A stretch of DNA of 64,000 bases from JBASEY01 sp049652745 (GCA_049652745.1 JBASEY010000026.1:124001-188000), one strand, 5' to 3'; counted from the stretch's first letter, positions 44,662-54,623 are shown. Notes: generated by a model from the letters alone, not told the origin. Numbers and translations are program-made.

Positions 44662-46212
44662 ATGAATCACGAATCACAAATTGGGTCGATGCATCCTCTT
44701 GAAATTAAAACACTTAGAGCCTTTGGCGCGGTGCATGAACTGGGGTTGGAGCAACTGGAAAGCGCCACCGGACTGGATGCATCCCGAATACGCAGAGCGT
44801 TGGAATGGCTGTTGACACGGGGAGCGTTGGAAGTTGTCGAAGAAATCACGCGACAATTCGTCAAATTGACCGAAGCGGGTCATGCCAGTGCTGAATCGAA
44901 AATCACTGAGCTCCGAATAGTCGATCAAGCTCGCAAGGGAGCGACATTGAAAGACCTGGAGGCATCCGGATTGTTCGATCCGGCTGAGCTCAAACCTGCA
45001 ATAGGAATATTGAAGTCACAAGGTGTTTTGAACTTCGGTGAGGGCGGCACGCTGAAGATATCGGAAAACGCTGATTTACAGCCTTATCAACGCCTTCAGA
45101 GCCTTGTCGAAAAATGGGTCGGGCGCCTGGAAACACCGCTGGACGATGTTTTGGATGAGGAGAAACCCCTGCTTGCGGAGTTGGCCAAAAAACGCGGCAA
45201 GGCGTCCCCGCTGTTCCGTATTTTGGACAGAGTGTTTAAAACATACCAGTTGACGGATACCGGCAAGGCGATTTTGAGAGAAATTCTTGACAAGGGGTTG
45301 ACGGGTGAAGAAGTCGGCAGGGTGCTTCCTGAACACTTGAAAGACGGCAAATGGCGTGGGTTGACCTATCGAAAATATGCTCTGGATTTGGCGCCGCCGA
45401 GAATTGTGACGGGAAAACGCAATCCGTATCGGGAATTTTTGGATTATGTAAAAGTGAAGCTTATTTCATTGGGGTTTGAAGAGATGGTCGGCGACCATGT
45501 CGAAACAGAATTTTGGAATATGGATGCGTTGTTTGCGCCGCAGTTTCATTCTGCCAGAGATATTCACGATGTCTATTTCGTCAAACAGCCGACGCATGCC
45601 GACCACATCGAAGAGCCCTTTTTCAGCAATGTGGTCGCGGCGCACACTGACGGCGGTAAAACGGGGTCGACAGGCTGGGGATATGATTTCGATGAACAGC
45701 GGAGCAGACGGCTGGTTTTGCGATCACAGGGAACCGCTTTGTCCGCCCGCACACTCAGTCGAGCTTCTGTTCCCGGCAAATACTTCGGCATGGCCAGATG
45801 TTTTCGGTACGACAGCGTCGATGCAACCCATGCACCGGATTTTTTCCAGGTCGAAGGCATCACACTGGCTCCGGAAAACAATTTCCAAACACTGCTGGGT
45901 TTGTTGAAATTGTTCGCGGTCGAATTGGCGAAAGCAGATGAAATTATGTTTACACCAGGATATTTTCCATTTACAGAACCAAGTGTCGAAGCACACATCA
46001 AGCATAAAAAACTGGGCTGGATAGAAATGGGCGGCGCGGGTATTTTCCGCCCGGAAGTCACTCACCCTCAAGGTGTGGATGTCCCTGTGATCGCCTGGGG
46101 ACTTGGCCTGGATAGGATGGCAATGGTCGCCATGGGCATCAACGATATCAGAGGTCTGTTCGCTACGGATCTGAACAAGGTGCGCCAAACAAGAGCCTCA
46201 TTTGAAAGATAG
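44662..46212 (+). CDS. pheS: Phenylalanyl-tRNA synthetase alpha subunit, archaeal/eukaryotic type
   Basis: This 516-residue subunit attaches phenylalanine to tRNA-Phe together with PheT. The N-terminal 200 residues are winged-helix-like modules (LKDLEASGLFDPAELKPAI), as in archaeal and eukaryotic enzymes; bacterial PheS is about 330-350 residues with a coiled coil. The class II core has GDHVETEFWNMDALFAPQFH, motif 2 (FRYDSVDATHAPDFFQVEG) and motif 3 (VIAWGLGLDRMAM). ATG 44662 is preferred because GGAGAG ends four bases upstream; ATG 44659 is too close to it. A similar enzyme occurs in spirochaetes and scattered bacteria, consistent with ancient transfer. Confidence 0.95.
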   Translation: MNHESQIGSMHPLEIKTLRAFGAVHELGLEQLESATGLDASRIRRALEWLLTRGALEVVEEITRQFVKLTEAGHASAESKITELRIVDQARKGATLKDLEASGLFDPAELKPAIGILKSQGVLNFGEGGTLKISENADLQPYQRLQSLVEKWVGRLETPLDDVLDEEKPLLAELAKKRGKASPLFRILDRVFKTYQLTDTGKAILREILDKGLTGEEVGRVLPEHLKDGKWRGLTYRKYALDLAPPRIVTGKRNPYREFLDYVKVKLISLGFEEMVGDHVETEFWNMDALFAPQFHSARDIHDVYFVKQPTHADHIEEPFFSNVVAAHTDGGKTGSTGWGYDFDEQRSRRLVLRSQGTALSARTLSRASVPGKYFGMARCFRYDSVDATHAPDFFQVEGITLAPENNFQTLLGLLKLFAVELAKADEIMFTPGYFPFTEPSVEAHIKHKKLGWIEMGGAGIFRPEVTHPQGVDVPVIAWGLGLDRMAMVAMGINDIRGLFATDLNKVRQTRASFER

Positions 46213-46223
46213 GAGCCTGACTT

Positions 46224-47945
46224 ATGCCTACCATAACCTGTAAATTGAAAGATCTTAATCGACTGGCGACAACTCGGCTGACAGCGGCGGAATTGGAAAA
46301 AGCGATTCTTTTTGCCAAAGGTGAAATCAAAGAATACGACCCGGTGTCCGATGAAATGAAAATCGAGCTGCAGGATACCAATCGACCGGACTTGTGGACG
46401 GTCGAAGGTATCGCCAGACAGTTGCGGTACGTGATCAAACACGATGGCAATACCTATCCATGGACAATAAAAGGGGCTATGCCGGTCATTGGAGACATGA
46501 CTGTCGATAAAACGCTGGATTATCGACCTTATGCCGGAGCGATCATCGCTAGAAATATCGATGTAACCAATGATTTTTTGATTGGAATGATCCAAACCCA
46601 GGAAAAATTGGCCAACGGGCTCGGCAGAAATCGGTCCAGTCTTTCCATAGGTATCTATGATCTAGACCAGGTAACGTTTCCGGTGCATTACAAAGCGGTC
46701 GGGCGACGGGAGATTTCTTTTGTACCGCTCGAAATGGATAAGCCTCTGACACCGGAAGAAATTTTGAAACTCCATCCGAAAGGCTTGGAATATGCGTATA
46801 TTTTGGATGGTCGAGCCCAGGTTCCGATGCTGATCGATGACTCGGGTGAAGTCATGTCGTTTCCGCCGATTATCAACTCTCGAGCATCAGGAGAAGTCCA
46901 TGTCGGCCATAGAAACCTTTTTGTCGAAGCAACCGGAACGTCCTTCATGCAACTTATTATGGCATTGAACATTTTTGCTGCCGATATGTTTGATAGAGGC
47001 GCTGAAATCTGCGCCGTCAGGGTGCATTACGATATCGATACTCCTTTGGGTAGAAATGTTGTCATGCCGGTAAACCTTATCAGGCGCAATACTATCGATA
47101 CAAAAATGGTTAAAAGATGGTTAGGCAGAGGTTTTTCTGTCCAGGAAATGGCTGAAACGCTGCATAATTACGGTTATACGGTTGAAAAAACGGATACGGA
47201 AAATCAATCCGTTACTGTCGCCATGCCGGCATGGAGACAGGATTTGCTACACCCTGTCGATATCATGGAGGATCTGGCGATAGCCGTTGGATATGATTCG
47301 TTTATTCCTGAGATGCCGGGTTACTTTACGGTCGGTAAAACTTCACCGCAAACGGCGTTTGAAGACCGCATCAGAGACATCATTTTGTCATTCGGATATG
47401 AGGAAATCATTTCGAATATTCTGTGTGCGAAAGAAGAGTTCACGAATTTTGTACGTGAACCGGATCGACGGATTGTCGAGATCGACAACCCGATGAACAT
47501 CAATTATGCCGCCTTGCGGGATATGATATTGCCGTCGCTTCTAAGGGTTGAACGCGATTCTTCTCAGGCGCCGTACCCCCACAGGCTGTTCGAAGCCGGT
47601 GAGGTTACGGTATTGGATGACAAGACGGTGACCGGGTGCGCGACGCGTCGACATCTGGCGGTATTGATCGCCGACAGAGAAGCCGAATTTGCTCATGGTC
47701 ATTCCTGTTTGGAGTCGTTGCTGTTTAATCTGGAGTTGTCGTCGTCGCTTGTTCAGCAGGACCGGCCGATATTTCTTCCCGGCCGGGCCGCCAAAGTGAC
47801 GGTGTCGGGAAAAGAACTGGGCTGGATAGGAGAAATACATCCTGAGGTGTTGGACAACTTTGGGATCGTTATGCCCTGTGCGGCTTTTGAAATAGATCTG
47901 GATATTTTGCGGGAACTGGTGGAACTCAGTAAAAGCGATTTGTAA
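46224..47945 (+). CDS. pheT: Phenylalanyl-tRNA synthetase beta subunit, archaeal/eukaryotic type
   Basis: At 573 residues this is the short beta subunit. It lacks the N-terminal EMAP/OB tRNA-binding domain and the C-terminal anticodon-binding domain of ordinary bacterial PheT (about 800 residues). The archaeal-type signature LQDTNRPDLWTVEGIARQL is at about 52-70. The B3/B4 editing region follows (about 90-280), then a B5 domain (about 290-370) and the inactive class II-like core. It lies 11 bases after pheS and forms the alpha2-beta2 enzyme with it. Confidence 0.95.
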   Translation: MPTITCKLKDLNRLATTRLTAAELEKAILFAKGEIKEYDPVSDEMKIELQDTNRPDLWTVEGIARQLRYVIKHDGNTYPWTIKGAMPVIGDMTVDKTLDYRPYAGAIIARNIDVTNDFLIGMIQTQEKLANGLGRNRSSLSIGIYDLDQVTFPVHYKAVGRREISFVPLEMDKPLTPEEILKLHPKGLEYAYILDGRAQVPMLIDDSGEVMSFPPIINSRASGEVHVGHRNLFVEATGTSFMQLIMALNIFAADMFDRGAEICAVRVHYDIDTPLGRNVVMPVNLIRRNTIDTKMVKRWLGRGFSVQEMAETLHNYGYTVEKTDTENQSVTVAMPAWRQDLLHPVDIMEDLAIAVGYDSFIPEMPGYFTVGKTSPQTAFEDRIRDIILSFGYEEIISNILCAKEEFTNFVREPDRRIVEIDNPMNINYAALRDMILPSLLRVERDSSQAPYPHRLFEAGEVTVLDDKTVTGCATRRHLAVLIADREAEFAHGHSCLESLLFNLELSSSLVQQDRPIFLPGRAAKVTVSGKELGWIGEIHPEVLDNFGIVMPCAAFEIDLDILRELVELSKSDL

Positions 47946-48012
47946 CTTCAGTCTTCAGACTGAGTCATAAGCATGAAATACTCATTTCGGGTGTTTGAAC
48001 CAGGAGGCGCTT

Positions 48013-48441
48013 ATGGAATTCAAGGTGGTTTTTCCGGAACAGAAAACAAACAGCCACAAAGTCAACGTGCAATTTTTGAATTTTGAGGTCAAAACAGATC
48101 AACCGCAATCCTATGGCGGTGAAAATACGCAACCGGCTCCATATCTGATGTTTCTATCTTCGATTGCGACGTGTTCAGGTTGGTTTTTGCTGCGTTTTTT
48201 AGAGGCTAGAAATATTCCTCTCGACGGCATTGAATTGGTGATGAATACGGTTACGGACAAAGAAACCAAGAATTTGACCGACATCATTTTGACCCTAAAG
48301 CTGCCGGAATCGTTCCCAGCCAAATACCACAACGCCGTTTTGGCGGCCGTTCAGCAGTGTTCAGTGAGTAAAACAATTTTGTCGCCGCCGCGGATGGGAG
48401 CGGAAGTCGTCGTCAACGACACGGTTGTGCTTAAAAAATAA
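48013..48441 (+). CDS. OsmC-family protein
   Basis: This 142-residue OsmC/YhfA-like protein has the two conserved cysteines in SSIATCSGWFLLRFLEA and VQQCSVSKTI. Enzymes of this family reduce organic hydroperoxides, while the YhfA branch has less certain function. ATG 48013 has an AGGAGG Shine-Dalgarno; the upstream TTG at 47995 is unnecessary. It is the last gene of the plus-strand run and convergent with apbE. Confidence 0.88.
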   Translation: MEFKVVFPEQKTNSHKVNVQFLNFEVKTDQPQSYGGENTQPAPYLMFLSSIATCSGWFLLRFLEARNIPLDGIELVMNTVTDKETKNLTDIILTLKLPESFPAKYHNAVLAAVQQCSVSKTILSPPRMGAEVVVNDTVVLKK

Positions 48442-48594
48442 ACGTTGCCGACGATCTTCATTGATCCGGTTTGTACTCCTGTCGACAATTCATGTCATCG
48501 GTTCAACAGGTCCCGCATTCAGTATTGAGCCTAGGTAACGCTGCTCTACATACCGGATAAGGTCCAAGAAAACAGAGTGTTTTCCATGCAATAC

Positions 48595-49719
48595 TCAATG
48601 CCGGGTTAAATCAATTTGTCTTAGATTGTTTCGAAGACCCTCGCTGGCGAACCAGGTTTTATCGCTTCGAATTAAAACCATCTCAGTCTGTACGCGGGAA
48701 TGGATCAGCTCGATCCCTTTTTCTTCCCCCAGGACAAAAACGGCGGTTGCGAGTGCGTCCGCCATCGCTCCCGATGGATCGACAATAGTCACGCTGACGA
48801 TGTCGTTCGAAACAGGGTAACCGGTTTTAGGGTCGATAATATGGCAGTAGCGTCGCCCATCGATCTCAAAATAGCGTTCGTACGTTCCCGAGGTGACGAC
48901 AGCGCCTTTTTGGATGGATAAAGTACCCCACAGTTTGCTCCTGTCGGAAGAAAACGGGTCGCGGATACCGACGACACACAAGTCATTTTTGGTAAAGCTT
49001 CTGACATACATGTCTCCGGATAGATCAACAATCAATTTTTTTAAGCAGTTTTTTTCTTTCTGTGTCAATGACTCGACAATCTGATCATTCAACCACTCGG
49101 CAAACAGCCCTTTGGCGATTCCTCCAACGTCCAACACGAATCCGGATTCAGGTTCATCATCCGATATGGAATCCTGTGCATTGACTCGAATGGATCGATT
49201 GGACTCGTCAAAAATCAGGTTGTCGAATCCTGTAAACGACAACGCTTTTGCCAAAGCGTCACTGTCCGGCAGAACGCCTTTTTTTTCAGCGTCTTTCCAT
49301 AGGCGAACCACCGGCCCGATAGTGACATCGAAGGCGCCGCCGGTGATTGTTTCAGCTTCCCGGGCGGCTTGCAGGGCCTGCCACCCCTTTGCGGTTAAAA
49401 GCACCGGAGTGTCTTTCTTTTTATGTAATTGATTGATGGCGCTCGATTCCCGATACATCGACAGCTCCGCTTCCCATTCTTCGACGGACTGCGCGGCTTT
49501 TTCCGTCACGCGTTGAAGCGTCGTGTCGCTCAACCCGACAGCGATGATGTTGACCGGGATACCGCCCATCGCATAGAACGTTTTTGTCACTCGAGGCGAT
49601 TCGCATGAAACCAGGTATGCGGCCATTGAAATCAGCGCCGTGAAAGCGATGAATCGCCTTGATAAAATGTGTGCGCTCAACTTGGTGACAGCATTGATGT
49701 TCTGTTTATTCGTCGTCAT
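48595..49719 (-). CDS. apbE: FAD:protein FMN transferase (ApbE family lipoprotein)
   Basis: ApbE attaches FMN to Thr in exported flavoproteins such as RnfG/RnfD and NqrB/NqrC. This 374-residue protein has a lipoprotein signal (AAYLVSC-E). The family motifs include TFYAMGGIPVNI, DVTIGPVVRLWKDA, DVGGIAKGLFAEWL, CHIIDPKTGYPV and the metal-binding GAMADALATAVFVLG. A GGAGGG Shine-Dalgarno precedes ATG 49719. No Rnf or Nqr gene is in the window, so the flavoprotein substrate lies elsewhere. Confidence 0.94.
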   Translation of the reverse strand: MTTNKQNINAVTKLSAHILSRRFIAFTALISMAAYLVSCESPRVTKTFYAMGGIPVNIIAVGLSDTTLQRVTEKAAQSVEEWEAELSMYRESSAINQLHKKKDTPVLLTAKGWQALQAAREAETITGGAFDVTIGPVVRLWKDAEKKGVLPDSDALAKALSFTGFDNLIFDESNRSIRVNAQDSISDDEPESGFVLDVGGIAKGLFAEWLNDQIVESLTQKEKNCLKKLIVDLSGDMYVRSFTKNDLCVVGIRDPFSSDRSKLWGTLSIQKGAVVTSGTYERYFEIDGRRYCHIIDPKTGYPVSNDIVSVTIVDPSGAMADALATAVFVLGEEKGIELIHSRVQTEMVLIRSDKTWFASEGLRNNLRQIDLTRH

Positions 49720-49784
49720 GGTTCCCTCCGGTGAAACAACCGTTCGTTGACAAAAGCTGCTTGAACCATAACAATTGAACTGTC

Positions 49785-51272
49785 ATGGATCAAAACAATC
49801 CGGCCCAAATAATTATAGATGAAGTTTTGAATGGAATACCATCAGGCTCTGTCGAATATTGCGATGTGCGCGTCACGACTGACCTGCTGCAGAGTTACAG
49901 CGGCGGTGAGAAGCAGGCGGGGATCGACTCGGAAAGACGAAAAGACAGTGGATTCGGTGTCAGAGTATTGAAAAATGGAGCCTGGGGATATGCGGCATCT
50001 TCGTCGATTTCCATCCGGGAGGGCCTTCGTATCCTACAAAAAGCCATCGAATTGGCCGATGCTTCGTCGAAGCTGGCTGAGCGAAGAGTGGTATTCAAAA
50101 AGCGCAAATCCTTTCAGGCGACTTGGAGACCTCGGATGAAGATAGATCCTTTCGCTGTTTCGGAGCCGGATAAAATTCAGTTGCTGGAAAATGCTTTGAA
50201 AATCGCCGGCTCGGTGAAAGGAGTCACCGCTGTTTCCGGATATATGGCGTTTCACCGGACCGACTGCTGGTTCGGCTCGACGGAAGGAACCCGTATTTTC
50301 CAGGAGATTACGATGCCTTCCATTGAGATGGTGATAACGGCCGGTGAAAATCACGATGTTCAAAGTCGTTCATGGCCGTCGTCTCATGGAGGTTTCGCCT
50401 GCACTGGCGGATTGGAAAAGCTACAGAGCATCATTCTGGCATCGGAAATTGAAAAGGCTGCTGAAGAGGCGGTTATGTTGACGTATGCGCCGCCATGCCC
50501 TGACGGCGTGTTTACGGTCGTGCTGGCTCCGGATCAGATGAGTTTGCAGATTCATGAGAGTATCGGGCATCCGCTGGAACTCGATCGGGTCTTCGGAGTC
50601 GAGGCCAATTTTTCCGGAACCAGCTTTGCTCAACCGAGCTTGTTGAACAAGCTTGACATCGGATCGGAACATATCGACGTTTATACGGATCCGACCGAGG
50701 AAGGCGTTCTTGCTGCTTACGGCTATGATGATGACGGCGTGCCGGTCCGCCCTGTTCCGCTGATTCAAAAGGGAGTGCTGGTGGGTTACTTGTCGGGTCG
50801 GGAAACCGCCGGTCGCCTGGGTCTGGCATCGAGCGGCAACAATCGTGCTGCCGGCTGGCGGCACTTTCCGATCAACCGGATGTCCAACACGAGATTGGAA
50901 CCCGGTCGCTTTTCGTGGGATGACTTATTGGCGGGAATTGACAAGGGATTGTTCATGGCGACCAATCGAAGCTGGACGATTGACGATCGGCGTGAAACCT
51001 TTCGTTTCGAATGCGAATTCGCTCAAGAAATTTCGGGTGGAAAACTGGGTAAAGTCTATCGAAATCCCGTTTATTCGGGGCGAACACTCGATTTTTGGCG
51101 CTCCTGTGATGCTGTCGGCAATGCATCGCTTTATCAAAACTGGGGCACATCATCATGCGGGAAAGGCGAACCGGCTCAGAGCATTCATACCAGTCAGGGA
51201 TCTTCACCGGCGCGGTTTCGAAACGTATCGGTCACCTCGGCGCGCCCATCAAAAGGACATCGGCATGGCTGA
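49785..51272 (+). CDS. tldD: TldD-type metalloprotease
   Basis: This 495-residue TldD subunit has the active-site motif HESIGH (HExxxH, about 257-262) in LQIHESIGHPLELDR, with GYDDDGVPVRP and the zinc-binding Cys in TSSCGKGEP near residue 456. TldD/TldE complexes degrade unfolded or modified peptides and, in some hosts, mature ribosomally made peptides such as microcin. The start has no good Shine-Dalgarno. It overlaps tldE by eight bases. Substrate is unknown. Confidence 0.94.
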   Translation: MDQNNPAQIIIDEVLNGIPSGSVEYCDVRVTTDLLQSYSGGEKQAGIDSERRKDSGFGVRVLKNGAWGYAASSSISIREGLRILQKAIELADASSKLAERRVVFKKRKSFQATWRPRMKIDPFAVSEPDKIQLLENALKIAGSVKGVTAVSGYMAFHRTDCWFGSTEGTRIFQEITMPSIEMVITAGENHDVQSRSWPSSHGGFACTGGLEKLQSIILASEIEKAAEEAVMLTYAPPCPDGVFTVVLAPDQMSLQIHESIGHPLELDRVFGVEANFSGTSFAQPSLLNKLDIGSEHIDVYTDPTEEGVLAAYGYDDDGVPVRPVPLIQKGVLVGYLSGRETAGRLGLASSGNNRAAGWRHFPINRMSNTRLEPGRFSWDDLLAGIDKGLFMATNRSWTIDDRRETFRFECEFAQEISGGKLGKVYRNPVYSGRTLDFWRSCDAVGNASLYQNWGTSSCGKGEPAQSIHTSQGSSPARFRNVSVTSARPSKGHRHG

Positions 51273-52587
51273 AGCGACGCTTTTGACGATTCTTGAGCGG
51301 GTTCCCGACCGATTCGGAGCCATGGTGATACAGGAAAAAACCGAAACCGCCGTAACACGGTTGTCGGAAAACGCTATTCAAGCCAATACGATGGTCTCCC
51401 AGCATGAAATTTGGCTGCGTGTTTTTTGTGATGATCGTGTCGGGCTCGGATTCGGGACACCGCAGACTGATCATGAGATCGGTCAGTTGGTTGAAGAAGC
51501 GGTTCAATCATGGGAAAACAATAAGCAGACCTCGCCGCTCAAACTGGTTGGTGACCTACCGATGCAATTTTCGCCTGTTTGCGATCCGTTTATCGAGAAT
51601 CAGACCCCGGCTGAACGTGTGCGTGCGCTGACCCGTGCCGTTTCGGTCGTTCGGGATCACGGTATGGTTTACACGGGAGCTTACAGCACGGAAAAGATCA
51701 CACGATCGATGGCAAGTTCAACCGGACTTCAGGCGTCCTCATCCGTAACCATGATCGATGTGTCTTGTACTGTAGCACATTCGGGCGGCTCCACAGGATG
51801 GGCGCGTGACTTCAGTTCCAGCGCTGCGGATATCGATGTGGTTTCGTTGGCGGTGACTGCTGGAAGCAAGGCGATGAACGGAAGAAAAAACAAAAAAGTT
51901 TTGAAGCCGGGTAAATATACCGTGATTTTAGAGCCTGCAGCCGTCGGATCGATGCTGTTGTTTTTGGGTTTTTTATCTTTCGGCGGTGGACCGTTCAATC
52001 GCGGAACGAGTTTTCTATCCGGAAAAATAGGCCAAAAAGTGATGCCGGAGCATATATCGATTTCAGATGATTCCAGTGATCCCAGATGTTGTGGATGGCC
52101 GTTCGATTACGAAGGCACGCCGACTCAGATAGTTAAATTGGTTGAGAAAGGTGTTGCCCGCGGAGTCGTGCATGATGTTGGCACGGCGGCCGCTGCAGGA
52201 ACGCAGTCGACCGGGCATGCATTGACACCAGGCAACTCGTTCGGGCCTTATCCCCGTTGCCTGAAAATGGAAGCGGGGGAAACATCCATAAAAGACCTGA
52301 TACGATCGGTCGGAAAAAGCCTTCTGGTCACCAGACTTTGGTATATCAATTACGTCAATCCGATGCAGACGATGATCACCGGTTCGACCCGCGACGGAAC
52401 GTTTTGGCTGGAAAACGGAGCGATACGCTACGCTGTACAGGATATGCGTTTCATAGAAAGTATTCTGGATGCGTTCAATCGATCGGTGTTGCTGTCAAAA
52501 GAGCGTTCCTATGTGCGCCAGTTCGGTTCGACGCTCTGTGTGCCCTGGATGGTTATCCCGGATTTTACGTTTACGGAGACATTGTGA
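51265..52587 (+). CDS. pmbA: TldE/PmbA-type partner protein
   Basis: This 440-residue non-catalytic partner of TldD has the same fold but lacks the HExxxH motif. Family features include SENAIQANTMVSQHEIWLRV-like strands near the start, LEPAAVGSMLLFLGFLSFGG and YEGTPTQ near the C-terminus. ATG 51265 overlaps the tldD stop and is preceded by AAAAGGA. The frame is open far upstream inside tldD, but those upstream starts have no ribosome-binding site. The stop TGA overlaps the start of the small Tat protein gene. Confidence 0.9.
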   Translation: MAEATLLTILERVPDRFGAMVIQEKTETAVTRLSENAIQANTMVSQHEIWLRVFCDDRVGLGFGTPQTDHEIGQLVEEAVQSWENNKQTSPLKLVGDLPMQFSPVCDPFIENQTPAERVRALTRAVSVVRDHGMVYTGAYSTEKITRSMASSTGLQASSSVTMIDVSCTVAHSGGSTGWARDFSSSAADIDVVSLAVTAGSKAMNGRKNKKVLKPGKYTVILEPAAVGSMLLFLGFLSFGGGPFNRGTSFLSGKIGQKVMPEHISISDDSSDPRCCGWPFDYEGTPTQIVKLVEKGVARGVVHDVGTAAAAGTQSTGHALTPGNSFGPYPRCLKMEAGETSIKDLIRSVGKSLLVTRLWYINYVNPMQTMITGSTRDGTFWLENGAIRYAVQDMRFIESILDAFNRSVLLSKERSYVRQFGSTLCVPWMVIPDFTFTETL

Positions 52588-52814
52588 AGCGGCGGACGTT
52601 TATCAAAGCCTTGCTCGGCGTCGGCTCATTGTTGGCTGTCTGGAATCCATTGCGTGGCGCCGAAGCGTCAGGGAAAACGTATGACAAGGTGCATCGTACA
52701 GCAGGGTATATCCTGATGGGTCGCACCAGGGGTTGCTCGAGCCCGTTTCAGAACGAAGACGGCCATGTGAATTTAGAAAAGGGTCTGATCGAACTGGAGT
52801 CCAGGCATTCATGA
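52584..52814 (+). CDS. Small exported protein with twin-arginine signal
   Basis: This 76-residue protein starts at GTG 52584, four bases inside the tldE stop. Its N-terminus KRRTFIKALLGVGSLLAV has the twin-arginine motif (RRxFIK) and a moderate hydrophobic stretch, then a cleavable-looking GAEA. The mature part is only about 50 residues, with one Cys (GRTRGCSS), and is unlike any domain I know. It overlaps resB by ATGA, placing it inside the cytochrome-maturation operon. A small Tat substrate might carry a metal or partner with an oxidoreductase; that is inference. Confidence 0.65.
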   Translation: MKRRTFIKALLGVGSLLAVWNPLRGAEASGKTYDKVHRTAGYILMGRTRGCSSPFQNEDGHVNLEKGLIELESRHS

Positions 52815-53812
52815 TCAAGATATTGGGATCGATCAGGCTGACACTGGTGATATTGACGATCATCATCATCTTGTCTATCTGGGGCAGCTTGGATCCGGAA
52901 GGAAAACTTTATTATCACCCTGTTTACCTGGGCTCGTTGAGCTTGCTTGGTCTGAATATATTGACATGTGTTTTGAAAAGGGTCAAAAATGGCCGGCTGA
53001 CGATGAAATCAGCGGGATATTTTCTGTCGCATATCGGGTTTCTTGTGATTCTACTTGGAGCTCTGACAAGTCTTGTTTTTGGATTCAGAACCCTTGTTTG
53101 GCTTGGAGAAGGCGACAGGATTTCCGATATATCCATTGGAGGAAATATATTGGAAAGTTTGGGTTGTGCTGTGGTCTTGCAAAGCTTTGAAATTGATCTG
53201 CATGATTCAGGAATGCCGGATCGATATGTATCTCGCGTGCTTGTTTCTTGTCCTGATCGACCCGAACAGGAGCATGAAATCCTGGTCAACAAACCGTTGA
53301 AAGTGAATGAATACCGCCTGTTTCAATCGAGTTTCAGACTACAGCCTGTTCAGACAGCGACTCTGGAAATGAAGCTGCCCGATGACACCTGGCGTCGTTT
53401 CGATATTCGGGTTCCCGGTGAAGCGGTCGAGCTGGAAACAGGTGATATCGGCAGCCTTCGCATTCGTGGTTTGCAGTATGAGCCGGATTTTGTGCTTTAT
53501 GATTCTCGTCGTGCGGGTTCAAGGTCTGCTTTTCCGTTAAATCCTGCCGTGTTGATATCGGTTGAGAATGAACGTGATGACGCTGATGTATTCTGGACTT
53601 TTTTGCATCATCGTCACCATGATCATATGGCTGAAATACGGTCGCCGTCGATTTATTTTGCGGCTGTCGATCAGGCTTATCAATCGGGAATAGAAATTGT
53701 TCGGGATCCCGGCATGAAATGGGTCATGATCGGAGGGGTGTTGTTGATGGCGGGCTTGGGACTGTATTTGGCAGCCGCTTTATTTAAGGAGATCGATCGG
53801 AATGCCCATTGA
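52811..53812 (+). CDS. resB: Cytochrome c biogenesis protein ResB (Ccs1)
   Basis: ResB, with CcsA, exports haem and attaches it to apocytochromes c outside the membrane (system II). This 333-residue, shorter-than-usual ResB has the N-terminal transmembrane pair with SIRLTLVILTIIIILSIWGSL, the next helices with SHIGFLVILLGALTSLVFG, a beta-rich periplasmic domain (about 95-300, with KVNEYRLFQSSF) and a last helix (MIGGVLLMAGLGLYLAA). ATG 52811 overlaps the preceding stop (ATGA). It overlaps ccsA by 11 bases. Confidence 0.9.
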   Translation: MIKILGSIRLTLVILTIIIILSIWGSLDPEGKLYYHPVYLGSLSLLGLNILTCVLKRVKNGRLTMKSAGYFLSHIGFLVILLGALTSLVFGFRTLVWLGEGDRISDISIGGNILESLGCAVVLQSFEIDLHDSGMPDRYVSRVLVSCPDRPEQEHEILVNKPLKVNEYRLFQSSFRLQPVQTATLEMKLPDDTWRRFDIRVPGEAVELETGDIGSLRIRGLQYEPDFVLYDSRRAGSRSAFPLNPAVLISVENERDDADVFWTFLHHRHHDHMAEIRSPSIYFAAVDQAYQSGIEIVRDPGMKWVMIGGVLLMAGLGLYLAAALFKEIDRNAH

Positions 53813-54623
53813 TCAAATTTTTGTCGTTTTGGGGATGGCGGCCTATATGTTGGCGTTCTGTATCAGCGTTGTGCAGCTTTTCAGTGATAGGATTGAATTA
53901 TTACGATGGAGCACAGGTTTTGTTTGGGGTGGTTGGCTGTTGCATACGGCGGGGTTTCTGGTCAGGTGGCGGGCGACTTTTTTGCTGGGGTACGATTATT
54001 TTCCTGTCGCCAATCGATATGAAGCCTTTATTTTTTTCAGTTGGTCCGTCGTTCTGTCTTGGCTGATTTTGAAACGCTGGGCGCCCGGCAGCAAAATCGC
54101 AGCGGGGATGCAGTTTACGGCGGCGATTTTAATTGCATGGGCGGGTCTGACAAGCGCTTCCGATATCCATTCCCTGATGCCGGCTCTTCGCTCAAATTGG
54201 CTGATATTTCATGTGATAACATGTTTTCTCGCTTATGCAGCGTTTGCAGCCGCGGCTTTTATCGCCCTGTGTTTTCTGATCTCATCAAAAAGATCCACAG
54301 CCGACGTCGCCGATACCGACAAGACAGACAAACTGTTGTATTTCTCCGTATCGATCGGTTTTTTCCTTCTCACATTGGGAATCTTGACCGGAAGCGCTTG
54401 GGCTCAACAGGCATGGGGACGCTATTGGGGGTGGGACCCCAAGGAGGTTTGGTCTCTGATTACATGGGCGGTTTATGCGCTCTTTCTCCATGCGCGGATC
54501 TCAAGAAGATGGAGTGGTAAACGACTTGCCATCCTGGCTGTAGCAGGCTTTCTTGCTGTTTTGTTCACTTTTCTGGGAGTCAACTACCTGCCGTTTCTTC
54601 AAGGGTTGCATAGCTACGCCTGA
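53802..54623 (+). CDS. ccsA: Cytochrome c biogenesis protein CcsA
   Basis: This 273-residue membrane protein has about eight transmembrane segments and the haem-handling WWD signature (AWGRYWGWDPKEVWSLITW, about 205-223), with conserved His residues in HTAGFLVRW and near HGLHSYA-like ends. It is the partner of ResB in system II cytochrome c assembly. Its 11-base overlap with resB indicates translational coupling. The three-haem cytochrome gene lies 43 bases downstream and is a likely client. Confidence 0.94.
   Translation: MPIDQIFVVLGMAAYMLAFCISVVQLFSDRIELLRWSTGFVWGGWLLHTAGFLVRWRATFLLGYDYFPVANRYEAFIFFSWSVVLSWLILKRWAPGSKIAAGMQFTAAILIAWAGLTSASDIHSLMPALRSNWLIFHVITCFLAYAAFAAAAFIALCFLISSKRSTADVADTDKTDKLLYFSVSIGFFLLTLGILTGSAWAQQAWGRYWGWDPKEVWSLITWAVYALFLHARISRRWSGKRLAILAVAGFLAVLFTFLGVNYLPFLQGLHSYA

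Noticed and set aside
45573..46188. Two minus-strand ORFs (162 and 154 residues) inside pheS
   Set aside because: They are antisense to the conserved class II core and lack start signals.
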